From an uncultured Porphyromonadaceae bacterium (lineage in GTDB: Bacteria; Bacteroidota; Bacteroidia; Bacteroidales; Muribaculaceae): a DNA stretch of 60,936 nucleotides. The DNA lies in assembly GCA_947176605.1 (NCBI GenBank), contig CAMWRH010000008.1, positions 1 through 60,936 of the forward strand, read 5' to 3'. Of the stretch, positions 32,939 through 41,711 are shown one piece after another (position 1 is the first letter of the stretch; each line of letters begins with the position of its first letter). Both the position numbers and the translations under genes were made by a program. The notes below the pieces were generated by a model. It was not told the DNA's origin, ran no database searches, and was given only the letters and a program-made list of their open reading frames with translations.

Positions 32939-34639
32939 ATGGATCTATTGCATGCTCCGGATTTCAAGCCGGCATCTATTCAGTGTTTAAAGAATTATTC
33001 ACTTTCACGATTCAAATCCGATCTTATCGCCGGCATCGTGGTGGGCATTGTGGCTCTTCCGCTCGCCATCGCTTTTGCCATCGCTTCGGGTGTCAACCCT
33101 TCGGTGGGTCTGATTACGGCCATCATCGGCGGTTTTCTTGTGTCGGCCCTGGGTGGCAACTCGGTGCAGATCGGTGGTCCGACGGGCGCTTTCATCGTAA
33201 TCGTCTACAACATTATCGCCAATTACGGCCTTTCGGGTCTGGCCATCGCCACTTTCATGGCCGGATGCCTTCTGGTAATCATGGGGCTCTTTAAGCTCGG
33301 CACTGTCATCAAGTTCATACCGTATCCGATTGTGGTGGGTTTCACTGCCGGTATCGCCCTGACGATCTTCTCCACGCAGATGCCGGATTTCTTCGGCCTT
33401 ACCATAGATGAGAAGATTCCGGGTGATTTCATAGGGAAGTGGGGGGTATATTTCCGCCATTTCGCTTCTATCGACCTTACCACTACGGCCATCGGCCTGG
33501 TATCGATCCTGCTTATCGTGGGCGCGCCCCGTATCTCAAGCCGTCTGCCGGGGGCGTTGCTGGCCATTGTGGTCATGACGCTTGCGGTGTGGGTGCTCAA
33601 TCAGTTCGGATACTGCTCGGAGGTGGAGACCATCGGCAAGCGTTTCCGCGACCTGACCACCGACATACCTCATCCGCATTCCATCGGACTCAACATGGAG
33701 AGCATCAATCTGCTCCTCCCCTCGGCATTTACGATTGCGGTGCTGGGCGCCATCGAGTCGCTGCTGTCGGCCACTGTGGCTGATGGTGTGACCGGATCCC
33801 GCACCAATTCCAATACCGAACTTATCGGCCAGGGTATAGCCAACATTGCGGTGCCTTTCTTCGGCGGCATTCCCGTGACGGGTGCGATTGCGCGCACTAT
33901 GACCAATATCACCAATGGCGGACGCACTCCGGTGGCCGGGATGATCCATGCCGTGGTGCTTCTGCTGGCTTATCTTTTCCTTATGCCTCTGATCAATCTC
34001 GTGCCGATGGCGTGTCTGGGCGCGGTGCTGATCGTGGTGGCCTACAATATGAGCGGCTGGCGCACTGTATTGGGAATCATGAAGGCCCCGAAGAGCGATA
34101 TCTCGGTGCTGGCTGTGACATTCCTGCTGACTGTGATTTTCGACCTTACGATTGCCATCGAGATGGGTCTGCTGCTGGCCATTGTGCTGTTCCTGCAGCG
34201 TGTGATGCAGAATACTTCGGTGCGCGTCTATGGCGAGAAGCTTGACGCTGCCGAGGGATCCGACCTGTCGACCCACGAACTGCTCGATCTGCGCAAGGGT
34301 GTGGGTGTATACGAAATCGACGGGCCGTTCTTCTTCGGCGTGGCCACCAAATTCGACGAGGTGATGCGTAATACGCATATGTCGGAGAAGCCCCGTGTGC
34401 GCATCATCCGTATGCGCAAGGTGCCCTTTATCGATGCCACCGGCATCCATAATCTTGAGATTCTGATACGCGGTTCGCAGGCGGAGGATATCACTGTGGT
34501 GCTTTCGGGTGTAAACCAGCAGGTATCCGACGACCTGCATAAGGCCGGCATCGACCGGCTGATCGGCTCGGAGAATATCTGTTCGCACATTTCGCTGGCC
34601 GTGCAACGCGCCAATGCCATAGTAGGGGAAGCTGAATGA
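32939..34639 (+). CDS. SulP-family anion transporter with STAS domain
   Basis: A 566-residue inner-membrane transporter. The SulP core has about 14 spans beginning with IAGIVVGIVALPLAIAFAIA and the signature GGNSVQIGGPTGAFIVIV. The C-terminal STAS domain (about 440-560) has the regulatory loop FIDATGIHNLE, in which Ala-Thr replaces the usual Ser. The family carries sulfate, bicarbonate or other anions with H+ or Na+; bicarbonate or sulfate cannot be separated by sequence alone. It is monocistronic, between a consensus promoter and a bidirectional terminator. Confidence 0.9.
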   Translation: MDLLHAPDFKPASIQCLKNYSLSRFKSDLIAGIVVGIVALPLAIAFAIASGVNPSVGLITAIIGGFLVSALGGNSVQIGGPTGAFIVIVYNIIANYGLSGLAIATFMAGCLLVIMGLFKLGTVIKFIPYPIVVGFTAGIALTIFSTQMPDFFGLTIDEKIPGDFIGKWGVYFRHFASIDLTTTAIGLVSILLIVGAPRISSRLPGALLAIVVMTLAVWVLNQFGYCSEVETIGKRFRDLTTDIPHPHSIGLNMESINLLLPSAFTIAVLGAIESLLSATVADGVTGSRTNSNTELIGQGIANIAVPFFGGIPVTGAIARTMTNITNGGRTPVAGMIHAVVLLLAYLFLMPLINLVPMACLGAVLIVVAYNMSGWRTVLGIMKAPKSDISVLAVTFLLTVIFDLTIAIEMGLLLAIVLFLQRVMQNTSVRVYGEKLDAAEGSDLSTHELLDLRKGVGVYEIDGPFFFGVATKFDEVMRNTHMSEKPRVRIIRMRKVPFIDATGIHNLEILIRGSQAEDITVVLSGVNQQVSDDLHKAGIDRLIGSENICSHISLAVQRANAIVGEAE

Positions 34640-34674
34640 TGCTTCCTCTACCGCAATACGAGACAGCCATGCAT

Positions 34675-34715
34675 AAAATAGAATCCGCCGGTCGACGACC
34701 GGCGGATTCTATTTT
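34675..34715. terminator. Bidirectional terminator between sulP and metK
   Basis: AAAATAGAATCCGCCGGTCG (34675-34694) is the reverse complement of 34696-34715. A stem of about 18 bp with A4 and T4 flanks serves both convergent genes. A second 9-bp hairpin (34741-34749 with 34755-34763) lies closer to metK. Confidence 0.85.
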
Positions 34716-34784
34716 GTATACATGTATTTCCATGCGACTGCTGCTGAGCATATCGCTCAGCAGTGTCACTGTCGGCTGATCTTA

Positions 34785-36116
34785 TCAGAGGCCGAAGGCT
34801 TCGCGGATTTTTTCCACATAATCGAGCTTCTCCCAGGTGAAGAGCTCTACTTCGCGCTCGAAGGGGCGCTTTGTGTAGACACCGAATTTTTTGGTCACTG
34901 TCTGCGGCTGGCGTCCCATATGGCCGTAGGCTGCCGTCTCAAGGTAAATGGGATTGCGCAGCTTGAGACGCTCTTCGATCATGCGCGGACGCATGTCGAA
35001 CAGGTGCTTCACCTTGTCGGCGATCTCGGCATCCGAGAGGTCGACCTTTGCGGTGCCGTAGGTATTGATGAAGAGGCTCACCGGCTCTGCCACGCCGATG
35101 GCGTAGGCCACCTGCACGAGCACCTCGCGGGCCACTCCGGCGGCCACAAGGTTTTTGGCGATGTGACGGCAGGCATATGCAGCCGAGCGGTCTACCTTGG
35201 AGGGGTCCTTGCCCGAGAAGGCTCCGCCGCCATGCGCGCCTTTGCCACCGTAGGTATCCACGATTATCTTACGCCCCGTCAGGCCGGTGTCGGCGTGCGG
35301 ACCTCCAAGCACGAATTTGCCTGTAGGATTGACGTGCAGTTTTTCCATACCCTCAAACAGGGCCTGAAGTTCAGCCGGGAGCTTGGCCTTCACACGCGGC
35401 AGGAGCACCTGCTCCACATCACGGCGTATCACGGCCAGCATTTCGGCATCGGCCTTGCGCTGTGCCTCTTCGGTATCGTCGAGAGGCTGTATGAAGTCGT
35501 CGTGCTGGGTGGATACGACGATGGTGTGTATCCGCACCGGACGATGGTCGGCATCATATTCCACCGTCACCTGGCTTTTTGCGTCGGGGCGGAGGTATGT
35601 GGTCAGTTTCCCTTTGCGGTAGTAGGTCATCTCCTTGCCTTCGCGCCGTATGTCGGCGAGCTCGCGAAGCAGCATGTGCGACAGGTCGAGGGTGAGGGGC
35701 ATGTAGTTGGACGTCTCGTCGACGGCATACCCGAACATCATCCCCTGGTCGCCGGCACCCTGGCGGTCGGCCTCGTCGTCGGTGATGTCCTGGCGGCGTA
35801 CGCCCCGGTCGATGTCGCCGCTCTGTTCGTGGATGGCAGTGAGCAGGCCGAGGGAATCGCCGTCGAAACGGTATGCCCCCCTGTTGTAACCGATACGGTT
35901 GATCACATCGCGCGTCACGGCGGGCACGTCTATGTATGCCTCTGAAGTGACTTCACCTGCCACCACGACCTGGCCTGTGGTGCAGAGTGTCTCTATGGCC
36001 ACGTGGCTTTGCGGATCGTAGGCCAGGAACTCATCAAGAAGTGCATCCGAAATCTGGTCTGACACCTTGTCGGGATGCCCCTCTGACACAGATTCAGACG
36101 TAAACAGATAATTCAT
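34785..36116 (-). CDS. metK: S-adenosylmethionine synthetase
   Basis: Forms S-adenosylmethionine from methionine and ATP in the cytoplasm. The 443-residue protein starts with the family motif [20 protein letters not shown] and contains the ATP-loop [20 protein letters not shown] and [10 protein letters not shown]. It lies 62 nt downstream of the MenA-like gene and may be co-transcribed with it. The short gap leaves no room for a SAM riboswitch. Confidence 0.97.
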   Translation of the reverse strand: MNYLFTSESVSEGHPDKVSDQISDALLDEFLAYDPQSHVAIETLCTTGQVVVAGEVTSEAYIDVPAVTRDVINRIGYNRGAYRFDGDSLGLLTAIHEQSGDIDRGVRRQDITDDEADRQGAGDQGMMFGYAVDETSNYMPLTLDLSHMLLRELADIRREGKEMTYYRKGKLTTYLRPDAKSQVTVEYDADHRPVRIHTIVVSTQHDDFIQPLDDTEEAQRKADAEMLAVIRRDVEQVLLPRVKAKLPAELQALFEGMEKLHVNPTGKFVLGGPHADTGLTGRKIIVDTYGGKGAHGGGAFSGKDPSKVDRSAAYACRHIAKNLVAAGVAREVLVQVAYAIGVAEPVSLFINTYGTAKVDLSDAEIADKVKHLFDMRPRMIEERLKLRNPIYLETAAYGHMGRQPQTVTKKFGVYTKRPFEREVELFTWEKLDYVEKIREAFGL

Positions 36117-36178
36117 GTTTCCTTTACGTTTAAATTGTTGTTATCTATTGATTGTTGGGGGGATTTTCTTTTTTCGGC

Positions 36179-37129
36179 TCAGAAGAGCATGCGCATCGAG
36201 TCGTCGGGGGTGCCGAGCACCCACCATATGATAAAGAACAGCAGCGCGGTGAGAAAGTAGTTGACTCTGGTCAGCGTGATCAGATGATGCAGCTCTCCTA
36301 CTCCGGCCCGCGACATGGTGAAGGCCACAAGGGTATTGAGCGCGAATCCGAGGAATCCGGGGATGACGGCTATCAGCGGACTGGGGAACGACAGGCTGAA
36401 TACCGACCATACCACGGTGGCAAGCATCAGCATTCCGCATATCCCGGTAAGCAGTATCACGCCGCGCCGCCCGAAGAAGCTCACGCATCCTTTCTGCGAG
36501 GGTGTGGGATTTATCTCGTAATTGAAATAGGCCAGCACCAGATGATGCGAGCAGGCCAGGAATCCCATTGCCACTCCTAAGAACAGGCAGGGGGAGGAGT
36601 CGTAGAAGTTCCATAGCGAGCGGGCCGCTTCGTGCTGAAACTGCAGGAATCCTGTGGCCATTACCCCTATGGGGCCAAACAGCAGGAAGGTAATCAGCAG
36701 CGAGCCCGGATTGCGGTATACGCGCGGCCCGATGGTCATAAGATACACCAGGCTGTAGATGCAGCCTCCCACGATGATGGTCCACCAGAAGTCGGCCGAC
36801 ATTGTCATGATCGTCAGGCCGAGCATAAGGGAGATGATCAGACAGGCCGTGCTCCCCTCGCGCAGAACGCGGAGGGATAAGGTGCGGTCGCCTTCGCGCA
36901 CCCGGTCAGGACGGCCGGGCAACGGCTCTGAATGGCGCATCACAAGGTAACTGTGGTAGAAATTACAGCCTAACTGCATGGCCAGTGCGAAAAGAAGGCA
37001 TACGGAAGCTGCCAGCACCTCCATATTGCCACGCACCACTGCGGCCGCCGTGCCGGCCACAACCGTACCGGCACTTAATAGAAGCGACTGGAAGTCGGCC
37101 CTTCGCTTCATGAACTGTAGTATATCCAT
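36179..37129 (-). CDS. UbiA/MenA-like membrane protein lacking the Asp-rich motifs
   Basis: A 316-residue protein with eight to nine membrane spans laid out as in MenA/UbiA prenyltransferases: the lead-in LFALAMQLGCN and the middle GPRVYRNPGSLLITFLLFG resemble MenA. However, the first Asp-rich motif (N-D-x-x-D) reads NFYHSYLVMR and the second (x-D-x-x-x-D) reads NYEINPTPSQKG, so the Mg2+/diphosphate-binding Asp residues are gone in both places. Catalysis by the normal mechanism is unlikely. It could have a different role or be a divergent family. Promoter -7 box at 37210-37217. Confidence 0.65.
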   Translation of the reverse strand: MDILQFMKRRADFQSLLLSAGTVVAGTAAAVVRGNMEVLAASVCLLFALAMQLGCNFYHSYLVMRHSEPLPGRPDRVREGDRTLSLRVLREGSTACLIISLMLGLTIMTMSADFWWTIIVGGCIYSLVYLMTIGPRVYRNPGSLLITFLLFGPIGVMATGFLQFQHEAARSLWNFYDSSPCLFLGVAMGFLACSHHLVLAYFNYEINPTPSQKGCVSFFGRRGVILLTGICGMLMLATVVWSVFSLSFPSPLIAVIPGFLGFALNTLVAFTMSRAGVGELHHLITLTRVNYFLTALLFFIIWWVLGTPDDSMRMLF

Positions 37130-37209
37130 ACGTTGCTATCCTGTTGGTATGCACGGCATTACAGATTCCATCATGCCGATGGCCGATGGGTATTTACCGT
37201 TTCAAACTA

Positions 37210-37217
37210 CAAATTTA
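37210..37217 (-). promoter_or_regulatory. -7 box of the menA-like/metK unit
   Basis: TAAATTTG on the minus strand, about 80 nt upstream of the start, matches TAnnTTTG. No good -33 TTTG is at the expected distance. Confidence 0.4.
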
Positions 37218-37274
37218 ACACTTAGCCACGGATTTTCATATTTTTTCCCCGCTTTTTCTATATAAAAAATGTAA

Positions 37275-37311
37275 AATCCCCTTGCCTCCGGCGACCGGAG
37301 GCAAGGGGATT
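37275..37311 (-). terminator. Terminator behind the secreted 37388 protein gene
   Basis: A 17-bp perfect stem (37275-37291 with 37295-37311) with a 3-nt loop, followed on the minus strand by TTTACATTTTTTAT, 77 nt past the stop. Confidence 0.82.
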
Positions 37312-37387
37312 CGATTTTTCAGCTGTAAGGCACGCGGCTGCGGCGGAGCTGGGCGCTGCGGGGCGTCGCGGATGGATGCCAGGCGGC

Positions 37388-38764
37388 TCAATATACTACT
37401 TTGGCGCTTCCTTTGTCGGTCACCTTGATGTAGATTCCACCTTTTACGGGATGGCTCACCGGTGCGCCCTGAAGGTCATACCACACAGTCGCACTCTCTT
37501 CGCCATTCACTTCGGGACCGGAGATGCCGTTGATCATCCGGTCGGTCTTGAAGAGGATGGTCCAGTTCTCCAGGTCCACACGCATGTATACCTCGCCTCC
37601 TTCCCAGTCGGCAAGCTCCCATGAGCCTTTGCCGTAGAGGCAGCATGTCTCGATCGTCCCGTCGGAAGCGAATGTGAATGCCGACGGCTCATCGGCTTCA
37701 CGCACTCCGATCGACCCGGTATCCCAGTCGCCGAGTGAGTTGTAGAATCTGAACATCCCCTCGCCTTCGCCGATGAAGTAGGTGGCTTCGTATACGCCGG
37801 TCGTGCCGGGCTTGAGACTTAACGGCATGGCGGCGCTGTTGATGTCCCACCCCTGCGGTGTGCCGATGAGATAGATGAAGTAGCCGGGCAGGGCTTCTGT
37901 CTGGCGGCTGACGGAGGCCAGGCCGTTCTGGAGGTTCATATCCACGCTGATTGCGGTGGTGTAGCCTTCGCCCGGAAGGTCAAACTCGAATGCCTGGCCG
38001 CCGGGACCTACGGCTATGTTGTACTGTCCGGGGACCACGGCATCGCAACGACCTACCTCTCCCCAGCACGTAGCCGAATCGGGGGTGACGCTCTGCTCGG
38101 TGGTGAAGATAAGGCTTACCTTGGAGGCATGTTCAAGGAATTCCCGATCCCACACGAGGGAGGAAGTATCGAAAGTAAGGGTGCCGAAGGCGGGATCATA
38201 CTGGTCGGAGGTGAGGGTGAGCAGTTCGGTGGAGGTGCCTTGGGCGTTTTCGATCGTAAAGAGGGCATACATCTCGCTGCCGGGCGACTGATACATCACG
38301 CCGTCAAGGGCTCCGAAGTTGACTGTGCCGTAGGCCATGTAGATCGTGCTCATGATTCTTGAGCCGGCCCAACCGCGCAGGGTGAAGGGATGCAGCTCTT
38401 CCCTGTTTTCGGATTCCTCATAGATGCAAGATACTCCCATTGCATATTTGTAGAGCGTAAACGACGGGAGTGTGGATCCCATATATACGGTGTTGCCGGT
38501 CGCCGGGCTGGTGTAGCAGAACATGAATTCGCGCGTACCGGCCGGGATGTCCATATCTTCCCAGTAGGTGGAGGGAGTGCCTTCGGAGAGCTCAATGGGT
38601 ATCGCTCCGTTGTCGTTGCCGTCTGCGGGGAGGGCCCATTCGTTGAAGTCGCCGATGGCGTACAGGCGCTCCGGCCCTGCCACTTCTGCATCGTCTGCGG
38701 CACTGACGGCCATAGGAGCCATGACAGCGGCGCAGAGTAAAGATAGAATTTTTTTCATAAGCAT
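37388..38764 (-). CDS. Secreted protein with C-terminal sorting-like tail
   Basis: About 458 residues after the ATG at 38764; a further ATG 48 nt upstream is less likely because it would precede the signal peptide (MKKILSLLCAAVMAPMAVSA). The mature part begins with a SusE/F-like beta-domain (RLYAIGDFNEWALPADG), repeated later as YFIYLIGTPQGWDINSAA, both related to carbohydrate-binding folds. The end (WYDLQGAPVSHPVKGGIYIK) closely resembles the tail of the amylase at 16320 and suggests type 9-like export or anchoring. No enzyme domain is visible. Confidence 0.7.
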   Translation of the reverse strand: MLMKKILSLLCAAVMAPMAVSAADDAEVAGPERLYAIGDFNEWALPADGNDNGAIPIELSEGTPSTYWEDMDIPAGTREFMFCYTSPATGNTVYMGSTLPSFTLYKYAMGVSCIYEESENREELHPFTLRGWAGSRIMSTIYMAYGTVNFGALDGVMYQSPGSEMYALFTIENAQGTSTELLTLTSDQYDPAFGTLTFDTSSLVWDREFLEHASKVSLIFTTEQSVTPDSATCWGEVGRCDAVVPGQYNIAVGPGGQAFEFDLPGEGYTTAISVDMNLQNGLASVSRQTEALPGYFIYLIGTPQGWDINSAAMPLSLKPGTTGVYEATYFIGEGEGMFRFYNSLGDWDTGSIGVREADEPSAFTFASDGTIETCCLYGKGSWELADWEGGEVYMRVDLENWTILFKTDRMINGISGPEVNGEESATVWYDLQGAPVSHPVKGGIYIKVTDKGSAKVVY

Positions 38765-38885
38765 ATCTGAATTAGTTATTATTTGGCATCGGTCGGTGAA
38801 ATTCTGACACATAATCAGAAGATAAACCCCACCATCGCGTCGAGATTTGTTGAAAACAGATACAAAACGCGATTTGCATCCACTG

Positions 38886-38893
38886 CAAATTTA
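38886..38893 (-). promoter_or_regulatory. -7 box of the secreted protein gene
   Basis: TAAATTTG on the minus strand about 120 nt upstream of the start, with only TTAG (38917-38914) at the -33 position. A second, TATTTTTG (38903-38896), is nearby. Confidence 0.4.
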
Positions 38894-38932
38894 AGCAAAA
38901 ATATCCGTACCGACTAATTTTTGGCTTAAAAA

Positions 38933-38964
38933 TTTGGACAATCCGAATAAAAGCATTAACTTTG
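38933..38964 (+). promoter_or_regulatory. Promoter of tRNA-Pro
   Basis: TTTG (38933-38936), 20 bp and TAACTTTG (38957-38964), an exact consensus about 18 nt ahead of the tRNA gene. Confidence 0.85.
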
Positions 38965-38981
38965 CACTCGCAATCCGCACT

Positions 38982-39054
38982 CGGGGTGTAGCGCAGTTGG
39001 TAGCGTGCTACGTTCGGGACGTAGAGGTCGGGCGTTCGAGTCGCCTCACCCCGA
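38982..39054 (+). tRNA. tRNA-Pro(CGG)
   Basis: A full cloverleaf: acceptor CGGGGTG/CACCCCG, D-stem GCGC/GCGT, anticodon stem CTACG/CGTAG with loop TTCGGGA (anticodon CGG), T-stem GGGCG/CGCCT with loop TTCGAGT. CCA is not encoded and must be added. Confidence 0.95.
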
Positions 39055-39063
39055 CAAGTGCAA

Positions 39064-39107
39064 GCGGGGCGCGAAGCTGATGCTTCGCGCCCCGCTCTTT
39101 TTTTTTT
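39064..39107 (+). terminator. Terminator of tRNA-Pro
   Basis: A 14-bp perfect GC-rich stem (39064-39077 with 39082-39095, TGAT loop) followed by TCT and a T-run to 39107. Confidence 0.92.
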
Positions 39108-39199
39108 GCGTCATCCCCTTTCGGCGCCAAATAGAATGTGACACGTCTGACCGGGGAAGCCGCCCCTCCCCTCCCCTGACATGCGCCATATAAGAGAAA

Positions 39200-39231
39200 A
39201 GCCGTGGGGAAGATCACTCTTCTCCACGGCT
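39200..39231 (-). terminator. Terminator of tRNA-Leu
   Basis: On the minus strand AGCCGTGG pairs with CCACGGCT, extended by GAAGA/TCTTC with one mismatch, then TTTTC. It begins 4 nt after the tRNA. Confidence 0.75.
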
Positions 39232-39234
39232 GCG

Positions 39235-39316
39235 TACCCTGAGCCGGGGTCGAACCGGCACGGATTGCTCCACTGGTGTTTGAGACCAGCGCGTCTACCG
39301 ATTCCGCCATCAGGGC
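39235..39316 (-). tRNA. tRNA-Leu(CAA)
   Basis: An 82-nt class II tRNA: acceptor GCCCTGA/TCAGGGT, D-loop AATCGGTAGAC, anticodon stem CTGGT/ACCAG with loop CTCAAAC (anticodon CAA), long variable arm and T-loop TTCGACC. CCA is not encoded. Confidence 0.95.
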
Positions 39317-39358
39317 CTCCATCGGCCGCAGTCTTTGAGCTGCAGCCGATATTCACGG

Positions 39359-39390
39359 CAAAATTAATACTTTTTTCTTATTCTGCCAAA
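39359..39390 (-). promoter_or_regulatory. Promoter of tRNA-Leu
   Basis: A minus-strand TTTG (39390-39387), 20 bp and TAATTTTG (39366-39359), about 43 nt ahead of the tRNA. Confidence 0.82.
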
Positions 39391-39473
39391 CAGATTCACC
39401 CAAACTTGAATTAATTCAAGTCGCATGGGTCCTGCGTCATTTCCCTCCGTCGGGGATGCAACGGAGCGGAGAA

Positions 39474-40892
39474 TCACTCGTATACTATCTTGGTCTTGCG
39501 GATCATGCGCCAGCAGCCGTTCTCGAAGATGGCCGTGCCCGACTGAAGGGTGCGGATACAGGTGGCGTCTTCGGTGGCAAGAAGGTCGGGAGCGGTGCAT
39601 CCTCCGGCCAGATAGTGGTCGGGATTCTCCAGACAGCGCTCTATCACTTCGGTGGCCTGCAGCACCCGGTAGGAGCCTGTGTAGCCATCGGTCGTGGTGA
39701 GCACGAATACTGTCTTGTCGGCCACCGGACGGCGGTCGGCACGCACAAAGAGCCCTTTGGGGTTGACGCGTCCGAGATATATCTCGCGTGGCTCTTCCAC
39801 TTCTTCGGTCACCGGGGCTACTTTGCGGGGTGCGGGGCGGGACGCAGGCGAGGCCTGGCGGGGAGGTGCCGGAGCGGACCCGGCCGATTCGGCAGGCTCC
39901 CGGCGGGGAGATTCCGCAGCGGCTGCCGCTGATGTGGCAGAGGCCACTGCCTCTGCCGCACGCAGACGCCCGCGCAGGGCATCAAGCTCGCGGCGGGCTT
40001 CGGACAGGTCGGCTTCAAGGCGACCGTTTTCTTCACCCAGGCGCATGCACTGTTCGCGCAGCCCTTTTATCTCGCGGTGCAGTGCGCGCACTTCGCCGTC
40101 ACTGCTTCCGGCCGATGCCTCGGCCTGGAGTGCGGCGGATGATGCTTCGGCCGGCTGACGCCGACGTACGCGGCCTTCGTCATCAGAGGCATCGTCATGC
40201 CGCGACTCGCTCTGCTGCATAGTCTTTGAGGCGAATATCACGAGCCATATCACCACCCCTACCAGCACGATCAGCGCCACGATGTAGATCCATGTGGATC
40301 CGGAGCCGCCACGGCGATCCTGACGCACTTCGGGCTCTTCCACCACGGCCACAGATGAATCGACCGCACGGGCCGTCTCGCGGACAGGAGCGTCAGCGGC
40401 CACCGCCGGCTGCGGGGCTGCCGGGGCCTTGGCGGCTCCGTCCTGCGCCTGTGCGGCAGCAGGCTGCTCAGCGGGCGCGGCAGCCTCTGCCGTGGGAGAG
40501 GCCACGGTCATTGCATTGAGTTTCCCCTCCACGCGGCGACGCGCCACCTTCCCTTTGGCCGACAGGCCGGGAGAGTTGAAGAAGGTGCCGCCCCAGTAGG
40601 CCACGAGTTTCTTTTTATCCCAAGTCGCATAGTCAGAAGGCGTCGATACTGCCTTGAAGGCTTTCAGGTTGGCGCGCTCCGTCTCTTTCAGCATCTTTTC
40701 GAGTTCGGTCATGGTAGAGGGCATCTTGCCGTCTTCCATATATCCGGCGCCATCGTTGGCATAGCGCAGGTACCAGAATGCCGTGATGGTGCGTGCCTGC
40801 TCCATCTCTTTCTGACTCACAGCCCGGGCCGGCAATGCCATGCCCAGCAGGAGCAAGGACAGTGCCAGCGTCTTAAGAATACGCTTCAGCAT
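39474..40892 (-). CDS. Signal-peptide protein with central membrane span and coiled coil, function unknown
   Basis: A 472-residue protein I do not recognise. It has a signal peptide (ALSLLLLGMALPARA), a domain of about 115 residues (periplasmic if the signal is cleaved), an Ala/Pro-rich linker, one membrane span (TWIYIVALIVLVGVVIWLVIF), an acidic and basic region with a coiled coil (EIKGLREQCMRLGEENGRLE), a second Ala/Pro linker and a C-terminal domain rich in short strands (EIYLGRVNPKGLFVRADRR). The topology puts the C-terminal domain in the cytoplasm. The start ATG overlaps the yebC stop by one base (TAATG), so it is coupled to that gene. Confidence 0.75.
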   Translation of the reverse strand: MLKRILKTLALSLLLLGMALPARAVSQKEMEQARTITAFWYLRYANDGAGYMEDGKMPSTMTELEKMLKETERANLKAFKAVSTPSDYATWDKKKLVAYWGGTFFNSPGLSAKGKVARRRVEGKLNAMTVASPTAEAAAPAEQPAAAQAQDGAAKAPAAPQPAVAADAPVRETARAVDSSVAVVEEPEVRQDRRGGSGSTWIYIVALIVLVGVVIWLVIFASKTMQQSESRHDDASDDEGRVRRRQPAEASSAALQAEASAGSSDGEVRALHREIKGLREQCMRLGEENGRLEADLSEARRELDALRGRLRAAEAVASATSAAAAAESPRREPAESAGSAPAPPRQASPASRPAPRKVAPVTEEVEEPREIYLGRVNPKGLFVRADRRPVADKTVFVLTTTDGYTGSYRVLQATEVIERCLENPDHYLAGGCTAPDLLATEDATCIRTLQSGTAIFENGCWRMIRKTKIVYE

Positions 40893-41614
40893 TATTCTGC
40901 TTCCTCATCTTTCATGTTGTGGAACACGTTCTGCACGTCGTCGTCGTCTTCGAAGCGTTCCAGGAGTTTCTCGATTGTCTCTCGCTGCTCGGCTGTCACC
41001 TCCTTGTAGTCGGTGGGGATGCGCTCGAACTCTGCCGATACGATTTCCACACCGCTGTCTTCGAGGAATTTCTGCAGGTTGGCAAACTGCTCGAAGGCGC
41101 CGTAGATGAGCCATTCCTCTTCGTCGGCCTCGAGTTCTGCCTCGTAGTCCATCAGCGAGAGTTCGAACTCTTCCTTGTCAAGCCCTTCGGCGGGTTTGAT
41201 GTGGAACACGCTCTTGTGGTCGAACAGGAACGACAGCGAGCCCTGCGTGCCCAGAGAGCCGCCGTGCTTGGTGAAGTAGCTGCGCACGTTGGCCACGGTG
41301 CGCTGATTGTTGTCGGTGGCGGTCTCTACCACGATGGCGATGCCGAAGGGGCCGTATCCTTCGTATACTATCTCCTTGTAATCGGAAGCATCCTTGTCGG
41401 TGGCTTTCTTGATTGCTCGGTCGATGGTGTCTTTGGGCATGTTGGCTGCCTTGGCATTGTGTATCAGCACGCGCAGGCGGGGGTTCATGGCGGGATCCGG
41501 ACCTCCGGCCTTGGCTGCGATGGTGATTTCTTTGCCGATGCGTGTGAATGTACGGCTCATGTTGCCCCAGCGCTTGAGCTTGCGGGCTTTGCGGAATTCA
41601 AAAGCTCTTCCCAT
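40892..41614 (-). CDS. yebC: YebC/PmpR-family protein
   Basis: A 240-residue TACO1-like protein. The start (GRAFEFRKARKLKRWGNMSRTFTRIGKEI) and the segments NPRLRVLIHNAKAANMPKDTID and YEGYGPFGIAIVVE are the family hallmark. Members were long called transcription regulators; some are now known to act in translation, relieving ribosome stalling at proline runs. The C-terminal end is acidic (EDDDDVQN). It heads a two-gene unit with the following coiled-coil protein. Confidence 0.93.
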   Translation of the reverse strand: MGRAFEFRKARKLKRWGNMSRTFTRIGKEITIAAKAGGPDPAMNPRLRVLIHNAKAANMPKDTIDRAIKKATDKDASDYKEIVYEGYGPFGIAIVVETATDNNQRTVANVRSYFTKHGGSLGTQGSLSFLFDHKSVFHIKPAEGLDKEEFELSLMDYEAELEADEEEWLIYGAFEQFANLQKFLEDSGVEIVSAEFERIPTDYKEVTAEQRETIEKLLERFEDDDDVQNVFHNMKDEEAE

Positions 41615-41711
41615 GGGAATTATGTCTGATTTTTGTTTTGTTGTTTTATTTTTATTCCGCCGGGCCGGAGCTGGCCGGCTCCGGCGGGGTATATCTGTCG
41701 GTTAAGGGGTA

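Noticed and set aside
33536..34606. A 356-codon minus-strand frame inside sulP
   Set aside because: Antisense shadow of a clear SulP transporter; full of His and Gln and without hydrophobic or motif pattern.
36117..36178. Possible SAM riboswitch ahead of metK
   Set aside because: The gap is 62 nt, too short for known SAM aptamers with an expression platform, and no motif is seen.
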